Positions 25,223 to 43,400 of a stretch of 64,000 bases of DNA are shown here, piece after piece. The position numbers were made by a program, and so were the translations under genes. Location: the NCBI GenBank assembly GCA_964030785.1, contig OZ034969.1, positions 73,865,762 through 73,929,761 of the forward strand. The letters are read 5' to 3'. Within the stretch, counting starts at the first letter, position 1. Each line of letters starts with the position of its first letter. The notes under the pieces were generated by a model. The model saw only the letters and a program-made list of their open reading frames with translations. It did not search any database and was not told the origin of the DNA. This DNA comes from Siderastrea siderea (Eukaryota; Cnidaria; Anthozoa; Scleractinia; Rhizangiidae).

Positions 25223-28200
25223 TCAGGGTACATTGCCGTTATATAAACCGTATCGCATACTCTGTAGATTGCTGTAATATGGCTGTCTGTATTGATAATA
25301 GTTCTGGTAATACGGATTTCTTGCAATTTGAAACTTCTTTGCCACCGTATAGCCATTTTGATAAAACTGGTTACGATTTCCCAGGTAAGCTGATGGCATT
25401 GCTACTCTGTTATTGTACGCTGTATTCAGCGTTTGAACAGTGGACTTCTTTCTCAGCCCATAGTCATTTCCATAGTGCTGGTTACCAGTTCCCAGGCTCA
25501 CCGGTAAAGTCGAGACCCGTTCTTCGTATGCGTTTTTAAGCGCCTGAACAGCGGTATTCGCTTGCGCGACGAAGCTCCGTGCAGGAGCTTGAAGCTTCTG
25601 GTAATCTTTGTGGTGAGTAATTTTTTGGATAAGGGCGAGCATGCGTCGCAGGAATGTCGCATTGGTACTGTGCATAATCTTGTTTTTGAGAACGTCGAAG
25701 TTGATCGATGGTTGACGAAGTTTGGCGTTGTCAAAGGTTTGAGGGGACGCGGCTTGTGCTGCAATATTCTGCGGGTGCTTTACAAGAATAGGGTTTCCTT
25801 TTGCAATAGGCACCTTCTGTGCGATCGTTTTATGGAACCCATTTAAACTGTTTGAAACTGGTTTGAAGGGTCTTAGCTCGGTACCAGGCCTCTGCCCTGG
25901 AGGCATCGCAATCGGCTTGTTTGTGGTTTGGCCAGCGGATTGATCGTCGATTCCGGGCTCCGGCGAGGGTTTTTGATCGATATCACTGTTGTTATCATCT
26001 GAATCTTTATCTGGATCGCGCATGTCAGCATGCGCATCATCGCTGTTTTCATCCGGACTGCTCTTGACATCAATATTAACAGGTTTTGTGGCAGGTTTAT
26101 TGAAGTTCTGTGGTTTGGCTTGATTTCCGTAAACTGAATTCCCACTGAAAGGCTTATTCACGGCAACTTTATCGAAGTTCTTCATCGCATTTTTTAGAAG
26201 GAGCGAAACCTTGTTTGGTGCAGATTGTACATTGTTAGAAGCCTGAGTTCTTGTATACGTGTGTCTGTACAGCGGTTTTCCAACAGTCACGGTAGATGGT
26301 GCGTGTGAGCGCTCATGAAGTGTATCGGGGTAAAATCTCTGCAGCAAATCACGCTGCGGTGTTTGCGCTTCGTAGTGGTCATTACTTGAAGCAAGCCTAG
26401 TATATTGATCTTTGTTGTTAAACGCACTCGCTATTTGTGGCTGTGTATTTTGGGTCTCGTAGGCGTTGTGTTCCAGGGAGCTTGGTTCGCCTGTGCCATA
26501 CTGTGGATTACTCTCAAATGACAATGCTAGATTTTGTGACTTGCGTTCATAATCATTCAAGCTTGGCCTGGCGGCTTGATTTCGAGGAACTGCCACTTGA
26601 ATAGCAGGCTGCTCAGCGGGCATTACGTTTACTGCTGTTGTTGCTACGGAGAAAAAATTAAAAGGGAGTTAAGTTAAACACGAGTACAGCACAAGTCGTC
26701 CAAACGTCTGAAGCCTAATGAAGCTTCTAGTTTCCTCTGGATGGGATTCTACACCCATTTACACTCTTAAACCTAACAGTAACAAAGTAACACGGTAGCC
26801 TTTTGCTAATAACATCAATCTTATGCTCAAAAGCTCATACAAAGCAATGAAGAATTGTCAGCTTTGATAAAACACTATACACAGTATCTGAAGGACAGAT
26901 GTCAATCCTCAAACAAACAAGCCAGAAAGAAAACGACAGCCTTTGTTTTCAGCTGAGAGATTTTACATCTGGAAAGGCTACTGAACTCAATCCGTGAGTT
27001 TGATTGAAATTCCGTTTGGCTTGATTGACTACGCCGGATATAAGGGAATAGTCAAATGACGAGACACAGCCGAATTCAACCATTCATAAAAGAAATGAAC
27101 AAGTAGTCTTATTGTTTTTGTAGACAACTAAATGAGTGGAATCGGGAAACAACAATATTTAAGTCATTTTTACAAAACATTAATGGCAATGTCAATTATG
27201 ATTGAGCCCATCAGATTCGCAAATCAGTCGCAAGATAACACGATGAATGTCTACTGAATAACAATAAAATCTAGAGTGACTGGAAGTTGCGCGCGCTCTG
27301 ATTCTCTCAAATTCCAATCATTACCAGAGAAAAACATACAAAGGCGCTTTTCAGCATTGTTTTCAGGGAGTTCAAATTGCATTCCTCGATCGAGAAAAAA
27401 CGGAAACTTTACTTTCGTTGGGGTGCGGTAGTGTAGTGGTTAGTGCGTTGGACGTCCGATCTGAAGGTCGGTGGTTCGACACCCAGTCCCTGCCATTGCG
27501 TTGTTTCCTTAGACAAGAAACTTTACCCCACATTGTCTCTCTTCACCCAGGTGTATAAATGGGTACCGGTGACATACTGCTGGGGGTAACCCTGCGATGG
27601 ACTAGCATCCCATCCAGAGGGAGTAGCAATACTCTCAGTTACTTCATGCTACAGAAACCTGGATAAACTCTTGCCGCGTGGGCCTCCATGGTTCGTGTGC
27701 GACTTTACCTTTACCTTACTTTCTTTAGAGAATTCTACGTCTTCGCCGACGTACATCCCCCGAAAGAATTTTCTGTAGTCTATCTAAGAATGTAGCTTAG
27801 TGTTTTTAGTGAAGAATTAAACCGTAAAAAAATCAAACTTAAAAATACGTTGATGTTTCTTTTATATATCAGAGTAACTCCTAGTAGACTTAGTATCCAT
27901 TATGTATTATGACTGGGGTTGATTGTGCCTTAAAATGTCATACGTTCTTCCACGATGTCAAACTCTTTTAAAATTCGCTTGTTTTACTCTTTCTTGTTAG
28001 ACATGTTATACTGCATGAAAAAAAAATAGTCATCTGCATCATTCTGTTCATATACGCTGCAGAACTATACAGGGGACTTACCTGGCACAGGCTTGCCATG
28101 GGGCACATAAGCCATCTTATAAGGCTGATACGTCTTGATCACTGTAAAATAAAGACAACCATTAACCAATCAGAATTATAACACGTCACATAGGGCCATT

Positions 28201-30778
28201 CCGCAGTAACCCGGTGTTTTGTTACAGCAATGTAGACGTGCACTGAAATAGAGAAAATGACTTAAAGACATCGCTCTCAGTTCTCTAGACTATGTCTGAC
28301 CTAAAGAAGACTGAGAAGAGGGCAGTGCAATAAAAAAAATTACTTTTAAACGCTAAAAAATGACTTCTGATGACCTGAAAAAACTATTGCATACTTGTTA
28401 TATGTTGCATGTAAGGGGTATCTAATGGTCCATTAAAATTTTCAAGTGCTCGCAAAATTTGACCCTTGCTGGATTTGCTCGCAAAATTAAGACGAGTACT
28501 CGCTTGCTCGTGCTCGCAAAATTTTCGCAATTGCTCGCACGCTCGGATTCTCGCTTTGTGTAGGTTTTTGTGGTTCAGAAATAAATTTATCTCTGTATGG
28601 CACTCCTATGAATTCGGTTATCAAGTTCAGTTGAAAACACACGACAATAACAAAAGTTAACATATATGTTATTCTGAAGACAATTCAATTGCCATAGGAA
28701 GTCTAAAAGAATACACCTGAACAACGAATTTGCATATTATGTATGGTAAAATACCACCTAATATACAATTCAATCCGTTAAAAAGACTATACAAAAGATT
28801 TACAAAAAGCATTAAATCACGGTGTGTCGGATTGCAAGGATGGGAAATATAATTCAAGGTAAATTCTCTGGGGTCGGGGGGTGAAATGATCGCAAAGTTA
28901 CGGTACTACCACGCACACCCTAATATAAGTAATAAAAACAACGTGTGAAATTACAAGAAAAAGGATTGATGCTAGCGGTCTACGAAGAGCTCGCTGCTTG
29001 CCAGTTGTATTTTCTAAAGTGCTCGCTGCTCGCAGGACAAATTTGATCATTGCTCGTACTCGCAAAACGCTCGTGCTCGCAAAACGCAGTGCTCGCAAGC
29101 TCGCAAAGACCAATAATAATAATAATAATTTAATAAGGGACCATTCGATAACCCCCATGTATTGTCCTTATTACAGAAGTTGAACATATTAATTCTATAA
29201 TTCCGTTCATTTTAATCATTTCTATTGTGTACGACGAACACTTTTGATGAGGAAAACACTGATGATAAAGCAAAATGTTCACAGAGTCCATGTTTACCTT
29301 GAGGAATGGTTTTGGGTTTTGGTGCTTTCTTTACGACTGGCGCAGAGAAAGGAATTTTGAAATGATAATCTTCGGTCGTAGATTTAGCGATCTCGGCGAT
29401 GTTGTCGTTATTTATGTCATCTTCTGTTGACTTTGCAATGCCTACTATGTTACTCAGTTTTCCTGCAAATAAAGGGGTGTTTAAAGTTATGAGCAAGCAA
29501 CATTGCAGAAATTACATTTGTTTTTTAATCAATTCACTATCATTTCATAGCTTGTTTTACTGTCAGTCCAAAACCGATTAAACTAAAGTTACAGCAGGAG
29601 TGCACACAGTTTGCAAACCAGTTCATAGTTACGCGGTTCTCGAAAACGATCAAGGACTCGCAGGGAGCTAAGATTATTAGATTCATTGAACCTGAAAGTG
29701 AATTATCGGTGTTGTATGCCTTGATGGGTAAATAGGATTTTGAGTGTCCAACGAACTGACCGACTGTAACGGCTTAACCCATCTAGCTGGCAAAACGCTA
29801 CCGGTTGACGGTAAAAAAATGCCCTCTTTTATTTGTTTGTTGTCAATCAAATTGTATCCATTTGACCAGATTGACGGTTGAGACCCTTATAAATGGAAAT
29901 AAAAACAAATTTTGCAAAGACATTTAAGTTTGGATTAACCCTAGTGATTCACCTGTTGCGGGTACCAAAATATCTCCACCTACCCGTTTTGACTACTCTT
30001 CACGCCCATTAAACCACTGTTTACACAAATTACCTTTCCTTCCACAGCCTCTCTTTCTCTCCAGATATTCCCTCAATCTGATAAAGCCTTTGTTAAACTG
30101 ATGCTCAACAAGTGCGCAATCGGTAACCTCATCATCCAGTTCTGTGTCCCCGACTCGATCTGCAAATTATATTGAAATTAACAGTGGGCAACTGAAATAA
30201 GATAACTGAGAAAACTAAAAAAACGCCTTAGTTTATGTCGCAAAAAAATAAAAGTAGGCATCACAGTACAGTATTGCCTATAACAGCTAGAGTTCACATG
30301 ATTACCCAAAAGAATTTCATCCACAAACTTTAACGGGATCACATGAAATGTCTCAAGGTAAAAAAGTTTTAAATCAATTCAGTTTTGACCATCAGTTATT
30401 CTTATGACAAGCTCCGTTACACTCAAACGAATTTGTTGAGCGTTACTGACTATAAGCTCTCTTAAAAATCTACTTAAAAATCTGACACTTCTTTTGTTTT
30501 TATGCATTTGCAAATCTAAAGCAGTTATTAGTTTTAGGAAAGGTTATGAGCGATTCTGTTCAGTGTTGGAAATAAACAGCTACACCAAATCAAGGATTCT
30601 GTCCTGTGTAATGATGTGCAGTTTACAAAAACCATTTAACGGTGAAGAAATTTGAAAAACACTTACAAAACTGATTGTCATACATGGAAAAATCTGATCG
30701 CTTTCCTGGCGAATAGCTTCCAAGAATGCCACTTGCAGATACCAATACGATCAGGAACAACGCCCACTTTATAAGCAT
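25223..30778 (-). CDS. SecD: secreted acidic, Tyr/Asn/Gln-rich protein, paralogue of SecA
   Basis: Five exons joined at phase 1 throughout: 30778-30667, 30159-30034, 29462-29298, 28141-28082 and 26643-25223, giving 627 residues. The N-terminus (MLIKWALFLIVLVSASG) is a signal peptide. Exon 2 (126 nt) has Cys 52 and 76 in the C-x23-C spacing shared with SecA. Exon 3 contains two IAKST-acidic repeats. The long last exon has an Asp/Ser-rich acidic tract (PDENSDDAHADMRDPDKDSD), then a basic Ala/Gln region. Two 37-residue repeats follow at about 518-554 and 555-591 (each with VQ-L-AY-RV and N-YG/NGY), and a Tyr/Gln tail (NPYYQNYYQYRQPYY). There is no transmembrane segment after the signal. The composition resembles extracellular matrix or skeletal organic matrix proteins; that role is not shown by the sequence. 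Confidence 0.87.
27418..27719 (+). mobile_element. tRNA-derived SINE with target-site duplication
   Basis: The 5' end has a tRNA-like pol III promoter: a TAGTGTAGTGGTTAGTGC A-box region and a GGTTCGACACC B-box. The body ends in a TTTACC simple repeat. TTACTTTC occurs just before the element and again just after it (27717 onward), consistent with LINE-type target duplication. It sits in SecD intron 4. A diverged relative may lie at 38815-38990. Confidence 0.75.
28446..29106 (+). repeat. Two arrays of GCTCGCAAA motifs in SecD intron 3
   Basis: At 28446-28557 and again at 28990-29106 the sequence is built from loosely repeated TGCTCGCAAAA and CTCGTGCTCGC units in the same orientation, separated by about 430 bp of ordinary AT-rich DNA. 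Nothing is coded here. The CG-rich 10-mers stand out strongly from the intron. Confidence 0.6.
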
Positions 30779-32033
30779 GACAGCTGAATTGGCAACCTGA
30801 ATTTGCTCCTTCGTTTATAACTGAACCTTGATAAAGATCTTAAACTGTTTTACATGGAAAATCCAAGCGTAATCAAGACAGATTGTCGAAAAAACGTCCG
30901 ATGCTTGCTCCGCGGTGAAGATGATTTCATCGGTCACTTTGACACTTTAGCGAGGGAAATTCGTGATCTGTTCTAATATAAGATGTGACGCCATTGATGA
31001 TGTGATTTACTTGAAAACAGAGAATAATCGTTCACCTAGTTATTTGCTGGAATTTTCTTGCATTGTGATTTGCAGAAATCGTTCACCGATATTCATGAAA
31101 TCGCCGACGTCTGTAGCCTCTAGGAATACGCTTGGTAGTGGGGGCGCGATTTGAGTGCGTGGGAGTATTTTGACCTATCTGCTGTCCTTGGTTCGAGTTC
31201 TTTTTCTGTCGTGGTGCCGTTGTGACCGTTGTCTGAAAGTTAGACTTTAGCAGCAATTTAGTATTTTCAGTGTTTCTATATAGCGTTTGAGTACTTGAGG
31301 GTATTTCTCGCACTCGTTCATGAGTGGTTGCCCGAAATCAGACGCATATAAGACAGTTGAGATTGCGCTCGGCCGCGCGCGCGAGAAATGTTTCTCGCAA
31401 GTTCTACATTTTCTTTTTCCCCTTCAAAATATTCTTCCACAAGGATCAGATTGCCGTTTATATGTTATTACCTCAAGTATTTCACTGATTCAGGACTGCA
31501 AAAGATCCGGTACTTTTTTGTGGTGTTGTTTACCTCAGAGCGGGTTGTCATATACCGTTCGCGATGTGCGTGCAATAGTTCTCTAAACATTAACTACATT
31601 TTCATGACAACAGTGGCTCTTTACTATGAAATGAGAAGGAAGGCTCTTTTTGCAAATGAGTTTTAACCTTAATTAATGAAAATACTACAATTTATTTCGG
31701 TGCTTTCTGTGATGAATCCAGCTGGCCAGGCCTTACTCGTCGTGCGTGAGACTGGGCCCTAGCCCCACTCCTCCCCTCTGAAAATATTCCCAAGGGGAAA
31801 CGTAAAGTGAGGGGTCGTTGCTCGGAGGCTCAGATCACCAAAGGAAATGTTCTGAATGTTGTAGGCGTTTCGTCGCCTCTTTTCTTGTCATCACCGTGCT
31901 TTTTCACACAGCTGGTAGCTAAACGGACACCATAATTATGGCAGCGAAATGAGAGCGGGAAGTTCGTATTCTAGGCAAAGAAAAGCGAGAAAGTTCGTAA
32001 TTCTTGTGTAGTGTCGTTTTCTTCTTATTCAAC
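30779..32033. other. Divergent intergenic region between SecD and LIX1
   Basis: SecD starts leftward at 30778 and LIX1 starts rightward at 32034, so this 1.25 kb holds both promoters and 5' UTRs. GC content rises around 31350-31390 (GCTCGGCCGCGCGCGCGAG). Open frames here are short and unlike known proteins. Confidence 0.5.
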
Positions 32034-38549
<6,516 letters not shown>

Positions 38550-38781
38550 ATAATAGTAATAATGATCACAGTGGCTGAAATTGCACCAGGGATAAATATC
38601 TTATGTGTCTGGACAGATTGCAACTTAGTTAACCTGGAAATGGTTTTTGTGGTCTGTGCATCGAAGAAAATGCAGTGTATTTGATCACATACATTTTAGC
38701 ATTGTAGGCTGAGGTAGATAACACAAACCTGAGTATGCCGGCGTAGTTTTACTTTGAAAACCATACATGTCTAATAATTTC

Positions 38782-38787
38782 AATAAA
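38782..38787 (+). terminator. LIX1: LIX1 poly(A) signal
   Basis: A canonical AATAAA 233 bases after the LIX1 stop codon. Confidence 0.6.
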
Positions 38788-40174
38788 CATGTACATAATC
38801 AGTATGCAGAGGCACGTGTTGGACTTTTGTCGGGGAGTCTGTCGGTGGTTCAATGCTAGGTCTCTGTATCCTCTCTTTTTGCATACTAAAATACATGTAG
38901 GAAAGTTTAATCCACACGCTCTGTCTCTCCATCCAGGTGTTTAAAAAGTTACTGGCAACTGTTGGTGACAGTCAACATTAAACAGTGTGGAATTTTTTCT
39001 CTACCACTGTCACTATTAATCTTTTTGCAAGAAAGTACTTTTGTCAAGAGTTTAATGTTTTAAAATTGCATTTAGACCTTTTGAAGCGACAATTGGACTG
39101 TAAGCCACGTGATTTGACCCTACATGTACATGTATACACTTTTCACTGCCATGCAAAATGATAAATGCATCACTGCTTGGAAGATACAATGTCTGTGGCT
39201 ATATTTGTCAAAACGTGTATGCCGCTAAGCACCCAGTCAATGAAGGCAGTGATAGGAAGTTGAATGTGTATGAAATATTTTTTGTCAGTGTTATATACAC
39301 GCAGAGACCCTGTGTCCTGCAATGAGCGCATAATATGGCCGGGGGTGACTGGCGTTAGTTAAACATTTTCCAGAAATTCCAGGAAACCTTTATTTTTAAA
39401 GAGTACTTGTAGTGAGATTTTCTTTCAAAATTTTACTAAATACGTTTTGGTTCCTTGAGTTTTTGGAGTGAAACAACCAAAAAAATTGTCTTGTTGAAAT
39501 TTCCACCATCGTGTAAAAAAGAAAAAAAAAAGCTCTGAATAAAAGAAACTTGCAATGTTCTCAATGAAACTTTGTTTATTAAGATTTCATTTGGTAATAA
39601 GCGGTCATTAACAGTCTTGAGTCCTTACCAGTCTCCGTACTGTTGACATAAGGCGTTTTGTAAAACCAAACCATTCAGAACTTTCAGGATATGATAGCAT
39701 TTTCTGATGTTTATTGACTTCTTGGTAAACCGAGCCAAAAATGCGTAAATTATGTTTAAAAAACAAGCCCTAAAATAACGTCAACAGAGAAATAGAATAC
39801 ACTAACGGAATGGAAAGATGCACGAACTGTTTCAACATGGAAATAAAAGTTAAAGGTTATTTTTGGATGAGACTGGTATGAACTGACAGACTGTTGTCTG
39901 ACATGAACTTTTCACACTTAGTATGGTCTCAGTTTGTACCAGTCTTAAAGTTATCCCTATAGCTTGCCCTGTACAACAGTATCAAATAAAAACAAGACGG
40001 GTTTGGTTCAAGACGACTGAGTTCAAGATCCATGCAGCAAGATTCTATTAAGATCGTACCCAGAAAAATTGACATAAGATTGCAACTATTCAGAGTTGAT
40101 ACGAATACATGATTCCAAACGTTTCCCTGCGCTTATTAAATATATTAATTTGAATTTGTACCAAAAAATTAAAG

Positions 40175-40180
40175 TTTATT
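40175..40180 (-). terminator. ABCB8: Candidate ABCB8 poly(A) signal
   Basis: AATAAA on the minus strand, about 260 bases past the ABCB8 stop codon. Another minus-strand AATAAA at 39575-39580 is a more distal alternative. Confidence 0.4.
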
Positions 40181-40441
40181 ACGGCTAGTATAAAAGTCAT
40201 TACTTTTCAAGAATATGCTTTTAATTCTTTCTTCAATTAGCTATGTACGCTCTATTGTCGGTGATCGAGTTGACCCAAAACAACGAAAAACTGAAACCGT
40301 CAGATTTCTCATCACAAACTGAGTAAGTAAGAATGACGATGGAGTGAAGAATTTGAAAGTACAATCGAGCTTGTAGAATAAACAAAGGTTTATGCTTAAA
40401 AAGATAACAGATCTTGAGGTATGCAGGCATGGTCAGTGAGA

Positions 40442-43400
40442 TTAATCCTGGTCTTGCATTTGTCGACGTACAAGGTCCGCGTAAAGTCCATTTCTTGCCA
40501 TTAATTCTTGATGTGTTCCCACCTTAAAGAAATAAAAAATAAGCGTTAGATTTGCTTCTTCGTTTGTCTCACGATATTGTCACTTTGATGTGGCTCGCGA
40601 CATTTCGACAGCTCATCAGGCGATGGTGTCGACTTGGCATGCGTCACTATGTGTAGCACCATCTGATATATATATCCCTGTAGGTAGGGCACCTACTTCT
40701 TTTGTTTTGTTTGTTTTTTTCCACAGGCAGCGAAAAAAAAAAACTTTTAAGCGGAAGGAGAAGCGAAGGACTTTGAGAAAGTCTATACTTCAAAAGTCAC
40801 TGGACAGTAATGTCAAGCACGAGCCTGTCTACTGTACCTCCTGAACTATATACATCATTATTAACCGGCCGTCGCCATATGGCGACCGCCGGTTTATAAA
40901 ATGGACGTGTATTTTTTTTTTTTTTGCGTCAGGTGGCTTAACATACGAACAAAGTGCTGTAAAGCCTGTCGTACGGGTACTCAAGAGAGGTATATAAGAC
41001 GCATGCGCATTCCTTGGTGCTGACCGTAAATGCGCGCGGGCTCTGGGGACGATATTGCTAATTGGATTGAATGCGAAATTGGGTGTGTTGGTCTGATCTA
41101 GTTAGTGGTTATGGTGAAATTTTTTTTTAGCGCAGGAGTTTTGTTATGGGGATTGACATTTTAAGGGATGTAAAAATGTGGGAGTGGAAGGATTTGTGAA
41201 TGTGAGGAGCATATCGCGCTTCTGTGAATGTGATTTGCTTTGAAAGTTGCGTTTTGTATAGCAGCGGTGTAATATTGTGCTGCGTGAGAGGCAGTTTCCC
41301 TTGGCGTTTTATGGGGGGACGGTTTCCGAAGTGGATTGTAAGTTTTCTCATTGGGGGTAACCTGTATTTCGCAGAGGAGAGAAACGACAGCTGTGTCTGC
41401 AGCTTGTTAGCACGGTAAGGAACGGTGGCTTAGGAAGAGAAGGGATCGCCACTAGTATGATGATGGAATTAGTGGATTTCACCATCGATACATCATAGTT
41501 CTTGAGAAGTATCAAGACGAAGGCATCGGTCATTAATAAGGAGATCAATTAATAAGGTAGCTGTTACGACTTTTTAAGTTAGAAAATAACTTTGGGTTTG
41601 AGGTAATTTTGTAAGTACGTAGCCGTTCCGAGTCAATTTGTTTACTTTGCATGGAGATTTCCGGGTTAGCAAACCGGATTTAAACATCACGTCATGAGAT
41701 ATGCCTTAATGTGTCCCAGACTCTGACGATCTGGTCGAGCTTGTGTTTATCAAGCGTTACATTTTGATTCTACTGCTATGTTCACTGTTTGTATTCACGG
41801 TCTAGGCACAACAGTAAATATTTCGTCATCCCTTTGTAAGCATCCTCAGTTGTGGGCAAATTTACACCGACATTCAACGTTTGAGTGAATTTGCGTTTTT
41901 CAGCAGAAATAAAAGCGATAAGAAAGATACGTTGAGTCATCAGAGTTTAAACATTTCGTCATCCAGTAACGCTTTAGTCAAAATATTGTGTCACACAATC
42001 ACACTTTTCGTCACGTCGGTTCGTATAAGTACAGGAACGCGCTAACATTTGTGAAACCTAGGGGTGGGGAGAGTCAGAACGGCCGGTTAAAATGCCCATT
42101 AGGCTTTCTTGCTACTCTTCGAAAAGAGAAGAGGCAGAAATCTCTGCTGTTGCGGTCTGGCCTTTTTACATGTGTCGTGATAGCAGCTACCATGTTTGCC
42201 TTAAGATGCTAGAGTTTCATCCGTAGAATCATAGTAAAGCATGGAATTTAGACTGTAAAGATGTTTTATCATTAGTACCATTACCATAAAAACAACAATG
42301 GTAGTTAAATACCTCTCTTATGTTGCCATGAGAAAGAACCACAATCATGTCTGTTGAAAACAAGACAAAATTCACCTAACTAATGATACAAGCATTATAA
42401 ATCTTATAGTTATCAATGGAAATATTAACCGGGTATTAAATTCAGAGCTGCACATAACTGTCGGTCATCGGACAATCTCCGACTAAAATCGGCCCATGCC
42501 CGACGAACTCTTAACTTCGGTCGGACATTATGTCCGGACAAATTTTTTTACCAAATAATAAGTTACTAGTGATAAGAAAAAATTATTTGAAAAAGACTCC
42601 CACTTAAAAATAATAATTAAAAGAAAACGTCCGACCACATTTCTGTTTTGTCCGACCAAAATGGAGACTTGGTCGGACATACGTCCCTTCAAGAAAGAAA
42701 AATTATTTGCAGCCCTGAAATTAGTTCTTTGAATTAAATACACAATAGACTTGTCATATACACATATACATCTTTTTGTGTTTTTTCTTATCCATGCTAA
42801 GTCAATTCACTTCTCACTTTTGAAGTCTGATTCTCTTCAAACAATCATGTCAAACGGTTGACATGATTGTTTGAGTAAGGCGAAAGGTCTGTGTAGGCAA
42901 TGGAATGGTTATTACTTGGCATGCATTTGGGATGCAAAAAGATAACTTATTAAATGCGCCCCCAAAAAACTTATCCACTAATGGTTGACAAACTAACCTG
43001 CATTCTGTATTGTACTGAGCCTGTGAGCGATGACTATAACAGTGCGATCTGTTGAAGGAAAAAGAGAAAAACAAATTAACAAAAACAAAAATACCGCCAC
43101 CAAAACAACGACAACAAAAACATTTAAATCGGTTACAGTGCGTTTTGCTTGGAGCCTATAGTAAAAGTTTCCCTATTACCAATATGATTTAGTCAGGTAT
43201 GCTAAATAAATCATGTGTACCACAAACTGGCCAACAGGCACTGACAGCAACAACTTTAATTTTATTTAAACCGAGTGTGCATTGCCCCTCTTATAATGAA
43301 TCAACTTTATACACGACCCGGTATAAGTGGGTCTCAATGGGAATATGGCCGGTTTTGACGGTAACGGGAACCATCGTAGTTGTTTTAATTTTGTTATCTC

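Larger units (their letters stand above)
38550..40441. other. Convergent intergenic region between LIX1 and ABCB8
   Basis: The two genes' 3' ends converge here. An AATAAA at 38782-38787 is a good LIX1 poly(A) signal. Positions 38815-38990 resemble a worn copy of the SINE seen at 27418 (GGTGGTTCAATGC, then CTCTCCATCCAGGTGT and a GGTGACAG stretch). No gene was seen. Confidence 0.45.

Noticed and set aside
27418..27485. A tRNA gene suggested by A- and B-box sequences
   Set aside because: No cloverleaf with a proper acceptor stem can be folded, and the sequence continues into a SINE body with a simple-repeat tail and target duplication.
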